A stretch of DNA of 64,000 bases from Paragorgia papillata (GCA_035771165.1 JAWNZC010000119.1:62001-126000); one strand, 5' to 3'. Counted from the stretch's first letter, positions 1-10,363 are shown. Program-made: numbers and translations. The notes: a model not told the origin generated them from the letters alone.

Positions 1-715
1 CCCCCACCCCCCCCCCAATGTTTTCTCCACGGATTTGGAAAAATTAAGAAATCGATCTGGAAAAGAACTGGGGTGGACATGTCCACCCCAGTCCACCCCG
101 TGGCGACGCCACTGGACAAGGGCATGACAATCGAGCGATATTTAAGCGCAACTGAGCCAACCGAGATATTTGTCGTGCTATGGCAATATTATTATGGCTG
201 ATTTTTGGCCATACTGAGCGCTTCGTGGTATGGCAATATTATTATGGCTGATTTTTGGCCATATTATGGCCTGGCATTTGTATGAATGCTTTCCAGTGAA
301 ATTATGGCCCAAATATGCTTGCTACCAAGTGAACCGCCTGCACTACTTATCACGCGATTGATTAGGGTCTGACTGTTGTTTTCAAACTCGCATAAACTAA
401 ATGTACAAAGAAGAATTGGTTTAGTTTAGTTGTAAACGAATCCTTTGATTCAAATCTCCTTTTGTGGCCGAGGAAAGAATTTCATGACACGAGTCAGCCC
501 GGCTAGCCCAAAGGAGACGTTCATATGGGGCTGGGCTGATTGTATGTCACGAAAATCTTTCTATGACTTAAAAAGATTTCGAATACCCTGTGACCTGTAT
601 GCTATATTTACAGAAAAAAGCAAAGGCAATTTTGCTTTTTCGTGTCATTTTGCATTTAATATTGAATAGTCGTAATTAGATTTTCCTGTCAAAATCAGTC
701 CCGCCTCATTATCAA
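1..715. other. intergenic, no gene seen
   Basis: No convincing coding exon. A block of about 45 bp around TTATGGCTGATTTTTGGCCA is directly repeated (about 178-222 and 229-265). The stretch at 485-540 with GGCTAGCC / GGGCTGGGCTG resembles the palindromic Harbinger-like repeat family found intact at 40990-41500. Confidence 0.5.
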
Positions 716-719
716 CCAT

Positions 720-1080
720 CAAGCGATATTAAGAGAGTATTAACCGAGAACGAGGTCTGTACGGCAAAATATCAGACCGACGTCTTGACAGTACGGACCG
801 AGCCGCAGGCGAGGTTCGTACAAAAAAGACCGAGGTCTGATATTTTCCCGTACAGACCTAGTAAACGAGATTAATAAAGCATTTATTATATGGCTTTCAA
901 GTTTTTCGATAATTATTGTATCAAACTTAGTGTGAAAACCTTAGAAATTCACGCGAGCAAAATCAACATCCGGGACAGTGGTCCAGATACGGAAAAAGAC
1001 GGACCGTGGTCCGGATACGCATTTTTACGGACCGTGCGTTGACCAATCAGAACTCAGGATATTACAAAGCCATATAATAA
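720..1080. repeat. dispersed repeat, GAGGTCTGTACGG family, diverged copy
   Basis: Contains inverted GGTCTGTACGG / CCGTACAGACC motifs and ends in AGCCATATAATAA, as does the repeat at 42043-42610. It is probably a decayed non-autonomous DNA element next to the better-preserved copy that follows. The short open frames here are repeat-derived. Confidence 0.5.
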
Positions 1081-1081
1081 T

Positions 1082-1547
1082 AAGGACTTATTAACCGAGT
1101 GCGAGGTCTGTACGGGAAAGTATTTGCCTGAGGTTTTCGTACAGACCGAGCGACGAAGGAGCGAGGTTTGTCCGATAAAACCGAGGGCAAATACTTTCCC
1201 GTACAGACCGAGCAAACGAGGTTAATAAGGAATTTATTATATGGCTATTGGTTCACTTTATTTTTAAGTTTCGAGCGTTGTTTTCGTCTTCGGAGTATGC
1301 TGTTTACCTTACCTGTTAACTTTTTCGTGTCGCTTCTTGGCCTTCTTGTTTACACCAGTTCGGCTTTTATTTGTCATGTTTTTAGATAAACAGCTTTAAA
1401 GAAAACCAGCAGTAATGTTCCAACACATTTTATTGTTCAGAATATTTGGATAAAGATAACCAGTTCTCTTTTATTTGTATTCAAATCAACTCAGAAATGT
1501 TCTCGCCAAAACTTGCAGGGCCGAGAAAAAAGCGTATTGACCCGGAC
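1082..1547 (+). repeat. dispersed repeat, copy A (pair with 42043-42509)
   Basis: About 465 bp that reappears nearly base for base, in the same orientation, at 42043-42509. Both begin AAGGA(C/T)TTATTAACCGAG, contain an inverted GTCTGTACGGGAAAGTATTTGC motif, and end at GTATTGACCCGGAC. A 73-codon frame here has a homologue in the other copy, but it begins inside the inverted motif, so I treat it as repeat-borne rather than a gene. Confidence 0.75.
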
Positions 1548-1794
1548 GTAAACTTGAATGTACATATCAAAGCCGTCTTTAGCCTCGATTACGGACCCGC
1601 GTTACAATCGTCACGATGTCAGTGAACTTTTTTTTGGCCACCCGCGTTTTCAACAGCGATAGTTAATGTTGTGCCATATTTATTACGAACTTAACAAAAA
1701 CTTACGAACTTATCAAAATGTCTTTCGATTAGGGACCTTAAGCAAGCACAACGCGAACGTCACGACGACGACCCAAGTACAATAGTATTTTTCA

Positions 1795-1890
1795 ACCAAA
1801 ACAAAACGTTGAATAATTTGTAGTCCCAAGAGTAAACCCAACACCGTCCTCGTTGCACATACAACGTCAACTAAAGCATTTTCACGTTTT
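1795..1890 (+). repeat. short dispersed repeat (ACACCGTCCTCG family)
   Basis: Shares TAGTCCCAAGAGTAA, ACACCGTCCTCG and CATTTTCACGT with copies at 30330-30385 and 32735-32850, and with inverted copies near 31385-31520 and 40395-40540. A dispersed non-coding repeat of unknown class. Confidence 0.55.
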
Positions 1891-1900
1891 CAAGACAACG

Positions 1901-2347
1901 TTGTGGCATAATCTCCTTCCCAGAGCCCACGTTCCCCACCCGGAAAACGAGAGACTCTACTGGGATAATCCGTTTCAAATCACAGGATTCTTGTTATTCC
2001 GGTTGAGGTACGCATGCGTAAATATCCGAGCAGAATCTGAATAGTATGTTCTCCTTGCTTGACTTTGACTTTTCCCCAAACAAGTCAATGGGGTTGCTGG
2101 CGAAGCTCGAATTACAGCATCTACACACATACGGCGAAGATATCGATCGCGGCAACGTCTTCACTGGAGTCTTGTCGTCCGACATCTTTGTTATTTTGGT
2201 TTTATTAATTCTACTTCCGGTCACTTCAGACCAACTCATGCTCACTATTCAGCCAATAATGTAACGATTTGAAACGGATTATCCCAGACTCTCGTTTCCC
2301 GGGTGGGGAATGTGGGCTCTGGGAACAAGATTGCGTTGTGGCAAGGA
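1901..2347. repeat. inverted-repeat (foldback) element
   Basis: Arms of about 80 bp (1901-1982 and 2268-2347) are reverse complements, running through CAGAGCCCACGTTCCCCACC and GGATAATCCGTTTCAAATC. The roughly 285-bp spacer holds open frames on both strands but no recognisable domain. Probably a foldback MITE. Confidence 0.65.
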
Positions 2348-2376
2348 AGAGCAAAAGCTGTTAGTTTACTTAGGCG

Positions 2377-2947
2377 CAGTGCTGTAAAAGTTACATAATT
2401 TTTGTAACTAGTTACAGTTACAGTTTCATCGTTAGAAAAGTAACTAGTTACCGATAAAAGTTACAATGAAAAGAAAGTAACTAGTTACAGTTACAAAGTT
2501 ACTTCAAAAATTTTGTAACTAGTTACAAAGTTACATTCCTTTGTCCGTGTTACTAGAATCAACAAAGAAATTACTGGTTTTTAGATGCCATGCAGTACCA
2601 TAATTATGTTTTACAGCTAAATGCCTAAATATAGTTGTCACTAAGCAGAAATAGTCAAATGTGTACATAATGTACCTTTATTATTATATCAAAACCATTT
2701 TTATCAAGAAAGAATGACATCCTCAACTGAATATCAGTAACTATACTAATCACATTTTTAAACCAAATATTGTAACTAGTTACAGTTCTTTAAAAAAGTT
2801 ACTAGTTATAGTTACTTCTTCAAAAAGGAACTAGTTATAGTTACAGTTACTTCTTCAGAAAAAGTAACTAGTTTCAGTTACAGTTACTTAAAAAATGTAA
2901 CTAGTTACTGTAACTAGTTACTTGTAACGAAGTTACTCACAGCACTG
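2377..2947 (+). mobile_element. hAT-type MITE, copy 1, with 8-bp TSD
   Basis: A 571-bp non-autonomous element starting CAGTGCTGTAAAAGTTAC and ending in the imperfect inverted form GTAACTCACAGCACTG. It is flanked by a perfect 8-bp duplication, CTTAGGCG (2369-2376 and 2948-2955). CAGNG termini with 8-bp TSDs are the hAT signature. Internally it has many GTAACTAGTTAC palindromes. A second, inverted copy is at 47103-47653. No transposase is encoded. Confidence 0.9.
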
Positions 2948-2955
2948 CTTAGGCG

Positions 2956-3468
2956 TTAATCTATTATACGTCATGTTGTCGAAGCTATGGCTGCTTTTTA
3001 AAGATCTTACAAAATACTTAAACCAACTTTTAACCAATCACGTTGAAGCGTTCCTTTGGTCTTTGGACTTGTCTCGGGGAGCTGAATGAGACTGTTTACA
3101 TGAGGGAAAGTTGTCTCACCCCCTAGGGTGACCCTTCCTCGCAAAGAGGGTGGCCCTATCCCCAGGGTGACCCTACTACCCGAGACAAGTGTCAAATTCC
3201 CCATGTAAACACCCGCTGTCGCGACTAAATAAAATGAATGCAAAGTTGGCTCTCCCGGGGTGGCTCGGGGGGATAGGGTGACCCTTCTATTAGGGACAAC
3301 TCTCGTCCATGTCAACGGGACCTTAATCCATCCCTGCTCCGACCTTAATTTGTGAAAGCAGTCAAATATTTTGAGCTCAACTCCCCCTAATTTTTAGCAG
3401 TGACAGCATTGAAGGCGGGAAGATGGGGTCTTGTGTATAAGATTGGGCTGTGGTGTTTTATCTTTTAG
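2956..3468. repeat. probable non-autonomous repeat, GGGTGACCCT motifs
   Basis: Between 3010 and 3320 there are repeated and inverted GGGTGACCCT, GAGACAA and CATGTAAACA motifs, as in a degenerate TIR element. The rest is plain sequence, and the 3' part should be intron leading into the acceptor at 3467-3468. Confidence 0.4.
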
Positions 3469-6400
3469 ATATCAAGAATGAAATTCAAGATCAATTGAGA
3501 AAAATAGATCGAGCAGTTGATGATGCCTGCCTGATCAGAGATATTCGTCGGGAAAGAAAGTATGGTCATGTACACTACATATATATATATATGATATAGT
3601 TAAATCTACAGACACGGTGTTTCGCTGTACAACAGCTCATCAGTGTAGCTTGGAACAATCTGAATGAATTTCATCAATTACTTATACACATGCGATCGTC
3701 GGTGACAGCCGCATGTGGGACAGCATCGGTGAAATTCATTCAGATAGCGTGAAGTGAGCATGGGCCCAGAGTGCTCAAACTTCCACAAGGGTAGTGAGCG
3801 TTGCATATATATTTAACAGTTATACCATGAGCTCGAGTCGTAGCCAACGAGGCGCTTCGCCGAGTTGGCTATTAGTTCGTATACGACGAGAGCGAATGGT
3901 ATAACTGTTTTATTATATAGCCAAGCACTGTACAAGAGACAAAATTACATGCAGCGAAATGTTTCAAACGACAAACTTCCGGCATAGGCAACTAATACTT
4001 CCGCCATGCGTAATGATGCATTCACATAGAGTTTCTCGCTGAGCTGTTCGGTAAACAGCTTTGAAATGTTGCATAAATGTTGCTCGAGAGGCAAAAAATG
4101 TGTTAAGCAGATCAACAAAAAAGATTAAAAGGTACCTTTATGAAGTCAAAAGGTGGGTCAGTTGTTTATATTAGCGTTGCTGTCGTGAAAAAGGTTTTGA
4201 TTTCATGCAAAAATGAAACTGAAACACCTTCGGCAGTGAAACTAAATTACTTAGTTGGTTGTTTTTGAAAAAGAACATGCCTTTTACTACTCCAAATGCT
4301 TATCTAAATAAAAAATGTCTCTTTACTGGTGATCTCCTATGAAATGTGTGTTGTAAGCTTCATTTTAACTGTGAGTTTCTTTGTTTGGCAACAAATTAAT
4401 ATCAACCCGTTAATTTAGTCGGGTTTTTGAAGTAAAAATACGTAATTTTTAGGTGAATTTTACCATTTACCATGCTAAATTGTGTATTTGTTGATGTATT
4501 TTTACACAATGTTGTTTTTTTATACATTAGTTTGAGGGTGTTGATGTTTTTCTGTATAAAAATCCGTCAATTTCAACTCTTTTCGGCAGTTAAAAAAAGT
4601 GCCGCCATCTTGTTTTTCCTCTACTAGTAGGATATGAGCTGATAGCCTGGTAGTAGGGAACCAATCAGATTACGCAAAAGCTCATATCCGATAGCATGCT
4701 ATATAATAAATATATATATACTATAAGTGGGCTTACCTCAAATGTTGATGGTCGCTACTGTCAGTTTCACGCTGGGCGATCTTCAGGTAGCCTGCGTAGC
4801 AGGCGTTCTGTTCTGGGGGAAAGGGTTGAGAGGGGCAGCGGAAAGAGGCTTGAGAGGGCGCCGGTGGAGCGCGCGCGAGAGGCGAGAAGAAAATAGGGGT
4901 GTGTGGGTTGATGGCGGTGTGTGGGTCGATGGTGCGCTACCTACATTCCTACCTTTGCTCTTGCCTACACCTACGTTCTTTATCTTAAACTTGTTTTTGT
5001 GCCGACATGTTGAAAGGATTTCTGATTTTTTGTGAAGTAAAGTGGGTTTTTCGGATTTCATAATGCAAAGCTTTTATTCCAAACATAAATTACATCGGTT
5101 ATACCCCCCTGAGTATACTGCAGACCGTTTTAAAATTGACCAATTAATGTTAAAATTTTGTTTTTTGTTTTTCAAATTCCATATGTGTTTGGAGAGTTCG
5201 GTTTCGTTTGAATATTTTTTGTGTTGAAAAGATTTGGTGTGGTTTCTGTATCGCTCCTTAAAACTGTTTGCTGTCATGCCTATGTAATGCTTAGTGTCAT
5301 TAGTGTTGTTTGTCGAAATAGTTGCTATATATATACATATATACTATATATACTATATATATTTATACAATACCCTGGTTGCTATACGTGTTTAATTTGC
5401 GTGTTGTACGCTGGTTGCTATGCGTATTTGCGTGTATGCGGGTTGTTGCCCATGATCTATTAGAGGACAGACACATGGACACGTCAGATCAATACAATAC
5501 AATGCAATGCAATGCAATGCAATGCAATGCAATAATCTTTATTTATAGAGGGTTTAAAATATTGTATACTGACTTGCTTTCTTCTTTCTTCATGCCGCGA
5601 AAAAGCCGCCAAGAGTTTCGATAAAAACCTTTTAAATTTTTGTATAAAAACAAATGCACATACCATATACGATTGTTCTTACCACGTTGTGACGTCATCT
5701 GTGCATCTACAACTGAACATACAACGGCAAACATTTTTTTGTCGAACAAACAACCTCGATCTACCATCTGAATTCCAGTGGCTCAATTGTGAGTGTGTCC
5801 GGCTGGCATTCGGAAGGTTGTCGGTTCGAGTTTAAGGCCTGCGCTAAACGTCGCACAATAGACGAATTTAATTCGAACAAGACGCCTGCTCAGGCGTTCA
5901 CTCAGGCTACTGATTTCTGAAAGCTTCGCGTAGCCTGTGCGTACTCTAGCAAGACTACATGACAATGGCAATGCATAATTGCATAGATTTTCACAAATAG
6001 AACTATGGTCTTATATGAACTGCAGCGGTGCAGGAAGCGCCGAAGGTTTGCTAATGTATTAGTAGACAAAACCTATAGTGTCGCATTCGGCAGAATCAAG
6101 CCATCATTTTCATATAGAATTTATTTAAATTCGGACAAACAGAAAATATTTAAACATGTTTTGAAACACGCGTTTCCAAATGTAATACGACACGCGACAT
6201 CCACGCGATATCCAGACATTGCACTGAACAGTTCACATATTGATATCTTATACTGGTATTTGCTCTATTCGGTGCTTATTATTATACTTCGGTATTTTGT
6301 AGTTGTCGGACTATACAGCAGGAAAGCCAGGTGGCACCTGTTTTGAAACAGCTCGTTATCTTAGGTCTACCGCGATCGCCGGCGTGTGCAGTTGTATTAA

Positions 6401-9400
6401 AACATTGTAAAGCCTTTGTTCAACTATAACTCGGTCACTTGCAAAAGGTAAAGCTATTCAAACAAGGAGAAAGTCGTTACTAGATAAACAGTACGTATAT
6501 GTTCTTTGATATACTGTGGCGCTTTCTTGTGTCTCTAGTCCTCAAGTCAGACTTCCTACGCTAGGTACTGATGTCAACACGGCATTTTTTCGCGTCTGTA
6601 ATAAATTCGTCTATTCTGTCTTCATGGACAAACCTTGTCAGCAACATTACTGATCAACTACTCATGAATTCACCAATACCGTCGGAAAACATCTCAACCC
6701 AACTCGATCAAAGGCAAAAGAACTCGAAAAAACCGAGCACGCAACTGTGCTACACAACACGCAACACTTTACAGTTTCGCAAGGCCTGACGGGATGATGC
6801 AATAATGCCATTTTGTGTGGCGAAAAAATAAAAACAAACGGAACCGAAACCTAGACTCGTTCTACCACAGTAGCCCGAGTAATTAACTTGTCGGTAATGC
6901 GACGTCGAGTTAAGCGTCGAATTTCGGAAATTCGACGATAATTCGTCGTGTAACTCGAACACGCATAATCGTCGCATTCATCAAAATATAGTAAGCTAGG
7001 TTAGATATACTGCCGAAACAGAGAACGTATAGGAGTCTAACGTTTCGAGCGAAGGCACTCCGTCAGAGAGAAACGTATTATCCGTCTGACCCAGACGAAT
7101 TTACAGGCACGAAAACCTGACGATACAACCAATCACGCTCTATTCTATTAATTTACTTCCTGAACGATTTCGAACTCCGTTCACACTGGAGCTGGAACGG
7201 CACAAAAACCTATCCGATACAAGATGTACCTCTTTCGAGATCGCAGCGGAGCTTCGACACAGAAATTGTGCCGGAGCAGGCGTTTTGTTAGACTTTCTCA
7301 AAGTCCTTTTCAAATATTTTTGACCTTTCGGTTCCTCGTTGAAAAGGACTTTTCCCACCTGCAGCGCGCCAAAATTCACCGGTGAATTTTTCGACCGGTG
7401 ACGTAATTCGGGAAGTAATTATATTCAGGCTAAAGTGCTATGCAAGTGCTATCTTTGGAAGTTGGAGTTAAACAGACTCTTGAAAACGTTTTAGTAGGGG
7501 TAGAACCACTTTCCATTGCATGTACGACAACCCAAAACACGTCAAAACAGGGCGATGTACATTTCAGCGATTTCCCGCCAGAATATTTAATTAGATTCAA
7601 AAACCTGCAAGCGAAACAAGTCCGTCTCTTTCCTCCCGCTTTTCCGCTCTCCCGCCTTTCCACCCGCCCGCAAAAACTGGCACTAAGAGACGGACTTGGA
7701 GCAAGTCTAGCGTTTTGTGTGTGAAATATAATCCATATTTTATATTTTTTCTTGTTTAAAGATATGAGAATTACAAATTACACTCGACTTTCGACTTTTA
7801 ATCTCGACACTCGACTTTTTTTTCTCGACACTCGACTTTTGGTTACACTCGTGACACTGATACCATGCCCACGGTGACTGTGTTAGGTTTACAGACTTTA
7901 CCGTTTCAACTTCCATTTATATGATGCATGAAACAAACTAAGCCTGGGTCCGAGTTTATTTTCTGACCAGCAGTTCAAAATTCGATCGCCCCAGCCAGAA
8001 CAGGTGGGATATTACGACCAATTTAAAGGGCGAAGTGTTTTCAAATCGTTTGATACGCTTGGGCTGCGACGCACTCACGCAGGCTACATTTTCGTTCACA
8101 ATTTTGTTAAACTCGTATTATATTATATTACACTACACTTTTAGCATATTTTCCGACCCACGACATTTTACCCACGACCCACGACTTTTTACCCACGACA
8201 CACGACCGTTACTCAAACTCTCCGGTATAGTGTGAACAGCTTCGGCACGAAACGGCAAATAATTATGCCGTACGATACAACTGTCCGTGATACAACCAAT
8301 CACCACGCTCTATTCTATTAATTTACTTCCAAAACGATTTCGAACTCCGTTCACACTGGAGCTGAAACGGCACAAAAACCTATCCGATAAAAGATGCACC
8401 TCTTTCGAGATCGCAGCGGCGCCAGAAATTGTGCCGGTGTCACAGAGGATTTGAACGCCCCAGTAGATTTGGACCCCCGGTCCCAGTAGATTTGGACCCC
8501 CCGGTCCAAATCTCCTAGTAGATATGGACCGGGGGGTCCAAATCTACTAGTAAATATGGACCCCCGTTGGCGGATTTGGACCCCCCTTTTTAAACATTTT
8601 TTATACCCAAAACAACCCAGAAAACGATGAATATGTTACATTCATTAATTTTCATATCCAAAGCCAGTTATAAACCTCACATAGTCGAGCTTATTGTGTT
8701 GCAATAGCGAATAAAAAACATTGTTGGGCGACATTATGCATCAAATAAAATTCTATTGCCAGTGTGAAGATGTGTGACGTAGCCTATTGAGCTGTGACGT
8801 AAGAGCACATGTTGTTGTAGTCGGTAGATGAGTTTCGAAGTTGTAGTGTGACAGTGATATATTGGTAGATTCAAGGTGATTGTGATAGCGAGTGTATAAT
8901 AAAGTTAAACTGAGTATTAAAATAAAGTAAAGAGGTCCCGTGTGCTTCGTTACACCAGTAACATTATCTAAATTCAAAAATCTTAACACTGTTATTAAAC
9001 TGAATAAGTACTACAAAAAACTAGAAAGTTACCAAATGGAAAATATGTATACAACTACAAGGATAAATAAACATCGCTAAAAATGGAGAGCGTGGAGCTT
9101 TTACTAACTCTGGTAGTGGTTTCTATTTTACGGTTTGTGTTCTTTGTCACTAATAAAAGTGACAAAAAAACTTCAGACTGTTCACTATTATGAATTTCCT
9201 GTATATTATTGTGTTCACAATACATATATCTAACTTTTGGAGGGGGTCAATATTTACTAGTAGATTCGGACCCCCGGTGGTCCAAATGGACCTGGGGGTC
9301 CAAATCTACTTGTAGATTTGGACCGGGGGTCCGAATTTATTTTTTTTTGGGGGGGACAAATTTACTGGGACACCGGAACAGGCGTTTTGTGTGTGTACAG

Positions 9401-9927
9401 AAGGCCTATCTGGTATGGTTTTCGTGCCGGCACAAAAGCTATCCGATATAGTGTGAACAGGGCCTAAAAGTTTTTCATATTTTATTTTCTAGCATGGAAG
9501 AAGAACTATGGATCTGGAGCTCAAGGTCGACATCAAATGGGAAACGGGTTGAGCATCAAGTTCTGGATGTTTTTCCAATGGGTGATGACATTACAACATC
9601 TGTTTATGTTGGATACAACTACGACAAGGATGGCCATCTGATGCTCAAAATCAAGTAAGGTAGTTATACAAGAAAATTAGCGTGCTGCATAAGCAGTGTT
9701 GAAACAACAATCGAAATATAGTAAGGTTAGATATACTGCCGAAACAGAGAACGTAGGTGTCTAACGTTTCGAAGCCAAGGCCATTTGCTCGAAACGTTAG
9801 ACTCCTACGTTCTCAGTTTCTCATATATATATATATATATATATATATCTTCAGCCGCCTGAAGATCGCCCAGCGCGAAACTGACAGTAGCGACCATCAA
9901 CATTTGAGGTAAGCCCACTTATAGTAT

Positions 9928-9959
<32 letters not shown>

Positions 9960-10363
9960 ATCCCAGTTTCAGTAAGCAAACTAGCTCTTGCAGTATGGTC
10001 ATTGTCATGGTCACTGTCATAGTCATGGTCACTGTCATGATCACTGTCATGGTCACTGTCATGGTCACTATCATCGTGATGGTCTGGTCACAGCTGTCAT
10101 TGTCATCACTGTCACTGTCATGGTCATGGTCACTGATATGGTCATGGTCACTGTCACTGGGATTGTCACTGTCATGGTGATGGTCACTGTGATGGTCACT
10201 GTCGTGGTGATACTCACTGCCATGGTCAATAATTCTAACAGATACACTATACATGTTGTCTTTTTCACTGACTAGAACAATGACAGTTTGGAAGAAAGTG
10301 AACGGATCATGGCGCATTCATTGTGGCTGTTGGAACTTTGACAAACCAATGGTAGAAAAATAA
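3469..10363 (+). CDS. NTF2/SnoaL-like small protein, paralogue 1 (last three exons)
   Basis: Three exons are supported: 3469-3559, 9493-9654 and 10276-10363 (stop TAA 10361-10363). Each has AG before it, and the first two have GTATGG or GTAAGG after them. They join in one open frame. The first ends RDIRRERN, the second holds VLDVFPMGDDITTS and YDKDGHLMLK, and the last reads WKKVNGSWRIH then CWNFDKP. Layout and sequence match paralogue 2 at 35495-37132 (LIDVFSMGD, YGKDGNVMDK, WKKFDGSWHIH). The WKK.(D/N)G.W pattern near the C-terminus is typical of NTF2-like DUF4440/SnoaL proteins, small cone-shaped folds; substrate unknown. The first exon is 50 bp shorter than in the paralogue, which changes the reading frame, yet exon 2 is open in the changed frame. 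It could be functional or a young pseudogene. The 5' exon with the start codon was not found. Intron 1 (about 5.9 kb) is packed with mobile elements. Confidence 0.7.
3600..3806 (-). mobile_element. retrozyme-like unit carrying a hammerhead ribozyme
   Basis: A roughly 205-bp unit nearly identical to 52221-52440, both on the minus strand and both next to (TA)n. It includes CAATCTGAATGAATTTCATC and GGGCCCAGAGTGCTCAAAC, and its minus-strand 3' end is a hammerhead ribozyme. Short non-coding units with type I hammerheads are described in metazoa as retrozymes. This copy has one ribozyme, not the two that would flank a full unit. It starts about 40 bp after the exon-1 donor of the NTF2-like gene. 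Confidence 0.65.
3606..3648 (-). ncRNA. hammerhead ribozyme (type I), minus strand
   Basis: Read on the minus strand: stem I CTACA; core CTGATGA; stem II GCTGT, loop TGT, ACAGC; core GAA; stem III of 3 bp, ACA with TGT; then the cleavage-site C; then stem I return TGTAG. All conserved hammerhead core positions are present and all three stems pair. It is identical over the core to the plus-strand copy at 52729-52771. The very short stem III suggests it may work best as a dimer, as known for small metazoan hammerheads. Confidence 0.85.
3810..4700 (+). repeat. dispersed element, long copy (pair with 59095-59665)
   Basis: About 890 bp. Its first 110 bp form an inverted repeat (AACAGTTATACCAT with ATGGTATAACTGTT around 3817-3910). 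The body, including TTCCGGCATAGGCAACTAAT and AAGGTACCTTTATGAAGTC, recurs inverted at 59095-59665 with an internal deletion. Right end GATAGCATGCTATATAAT. No coding potential; probably a non-autonomous DNA element inserted at TA-rich sites. Confidence 0.7.
4728..5322 (-). pseudogene. Penelope-like retroelement 3' end: GIY-YIG endonuclease fragment
   Basis: Translated on the minus strand, the piece runs from TNDTKHYIGMT through FKERYRNH, ELSKHIWNLK, then RCNLCLE, an in-frame TAA (5074-5076), then KPTLLHKKSEILSTCRHKNK. This order is that of the C-terminal GIY-YIG nuclease of Penelope-like retroelements: YIGMT, a basic helix, ELSKHIW, and a Cys motif before the ISTCRH tail. The reverse transcriptase is missing; the copy is cut at a (TA)n tract near 5325 and carries a stop, so it is dead. 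Downstream, 4728-4786 is the start of its terminal repeat with a hammerhead-like motif, also found at 9851-9935. Confident on family, approximate on ends. Confidence 0.75.
4751..4786 (-). ncRNA. hammerhead-like motif in Penelope terminal repeat (5' stem lost)
   Basis: The minus strand shows core CTGAAGA, stem II CGC CCA GCG, core GAA, stem III ACT GAC AGT, then A as the cleavage nucleotide and GCGACC as the stem I return strand. The 5' half of stem I does not pair here because an unrelated repeat (GCCTGCGTAGCAGGC) joins at 4787. Compare the intact version at 9854-9893. Confidence 0.5.
5325..5365. repeat. (TA)n microsatellite
   Basis: TATA-rich tract bounding the truncated Penelope fragment. 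Confidence 0.8.
5490..5532 (+). repeat. AATGC pentanucleotide microsatellite
   Basis: Starts as CAATA units, then about seven AATGC units, and runs into AATAATCTTTATTTATAGAG. That last string looks like the 3' tail of a retroposon; a similar one is at 51940-51965. Confidence 0.75.
5772..5845 (+). repeat. tRNA-like SINE head
   Basis: An A-box-like TGGCTCAATTGTGAG (from 5780) is followed about 30 bp later by a B-box-like GGTTCGAGTTT (5823-5833). That is the RNA polymerase III promoter layout of tRNA-derived SINEs. No cloverleaf anticodon stem is evident, so it is not a tRNA gene. The 3' extent is unclear. Confidence 0.4.
5980..7000. other. no supported gene
   Basis: Intronic to paralogue 1. 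A 113-codon frame at 6005-6346 has no recognisable domain or splice context. 6895-6970 holds an AATTCGACG / CGTCGAATT inverted repeat. Confidence 0.4.
7000..7110. repeat. GAAACGTTAGACTCC repeat family, degraded copy
   Basis: Contains CGAAACAGAGAACGTA, GTCTAACGTTTCGAGCGAAG and GAGAGAAACG, as at 9715-9812, 17221-17385 and (diverged) 60260-60425. The minus strand carries a hammerhead-like string CTGACGG followed by GAAACG, with one core base changed. Confidence 0.6.
7112..7275 (+). repeat. dispersed repeat copy with empty insertion site
   Basis: Matches 8280-8437 closely (CGTTCACACTGGAGCTG, CTCTTTCGAGATCGCAGCGG, GAAATTGTGCCGG). Here the sequence runs straight from TGCCGG into AGCAGGCGTTTTG. The 8.4-kb copy is split at that CCGG by a 935-bp element. 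This is therefore a natural pre-insertion allele. Confidence 0.75.
7440..8240. other. no supported gene; ACTCGAC and ACCCACGAC short repeats
   Basis: 7780-7850 has several ACTCGACTTT repeats and 8155-8205 has CCACGACTTTTACCCACGAC-type repeats. Nothing coding is recognisable. Confidence 0.4.
8438..9372 (+). mobile_element. Ginger-like non-autonomous element, copy 1, TSD CCGG
   Basis: 935 bp with termini TGTCACAG and CTGGGACA (TGT...ACA), flanked by CCGG at 8434-8437 and 9373-9376. The empty site is visible in the related repeat at 7240-7275, proving the 4-bp duplication. Subterminal regions carry many inverted GGTCCAAATC / GATTTGGACC blocks. A shorter inverted copy with the same CCGG target is at 31850-32534. 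TGT...ACA ends and a 4-bp TSD match the Ginger class, whose transposase resembles retroviral-type integrases. No protein is encoded. Confidence 0.85.
9715..9815. repeat. GAAACGTTAGACTCC repeat family, foldback copy
   Basis: CCGAAACAGAGAACGTAGG ... AACGTTTCGA is followed by its inverse, CTCGAAACGTTAGACTCCT then ACGTTCTCAG. A small hairpin of the same family as 17221-17385. Confidence 0.65.
9826..9950 (+). repeat. Penelope-like terminal repeat fragment between (AT)n tracts
   Basis: 9851-9935 is the reverse complement of 4722-4790 (CCTGAAGATCGCCC through AAGCCCACTTATAG) and is bounded by (AT)n on both sides. Only the terminal part of the retroelement is present, and it carries the hammerhead motif annotated next. 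Confidence 0.7.
9854..9893 (+). ncRNA. hammerhead-like ribozyme, Penelope class
   Basis: Stem I strand CGC (9856-9858), core CTGAAGA (9859-9865), stem II CGC CCA GCG (9867-9875), core GAA (9877-9879), stem III ACT GAC AGT (9880-9888), A as cleavage nucleotide (9889), stem I return GCG (9890-9892). The pair closing stem II is not Watson-Crick (U opposite C), and stem I has only 3 contiguous pairs. The fold is plausible; activity is untested. Confidence 0.6.
9985..10250. repeat. GTCACTGTCATG minisatellite in the last intron of paralogue 1
   Basis: Degenerate 6-12 bp units (ATGGTCACTGTC) spanning about 265 bp. The open frames on both strands (poly Met-Val-Thr, His-Gly, Asp-His) are products of the repeat, not genes. 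Confidence 0.85.

Noticed and set aside
1168..1389. Possible small membrane protein gene (also at 42061-42351)
   Set aside because: Both frames lie in copies of one dispersed repeat and begin inside its inverted motif; divergence is not codon-biased by eye.
6005..6346. 113-codon frame on the + strand
   Set aside because: No domain, no splice support, and inside an intron of paralogue 1. Kept only as a note.
7430..7724. Frames of 77 and 94 codons on opposite strands
   Set aside because: No domain or homology recognised. They lie within an intron between repeats.
9919..10317. 132-codon Asp/His-Ser-rich frame on the minus strand
   Set aside because: A minisatellite in the last intron of the NTF2-like paralogue. 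It overlaps a proven exon on the other strand.
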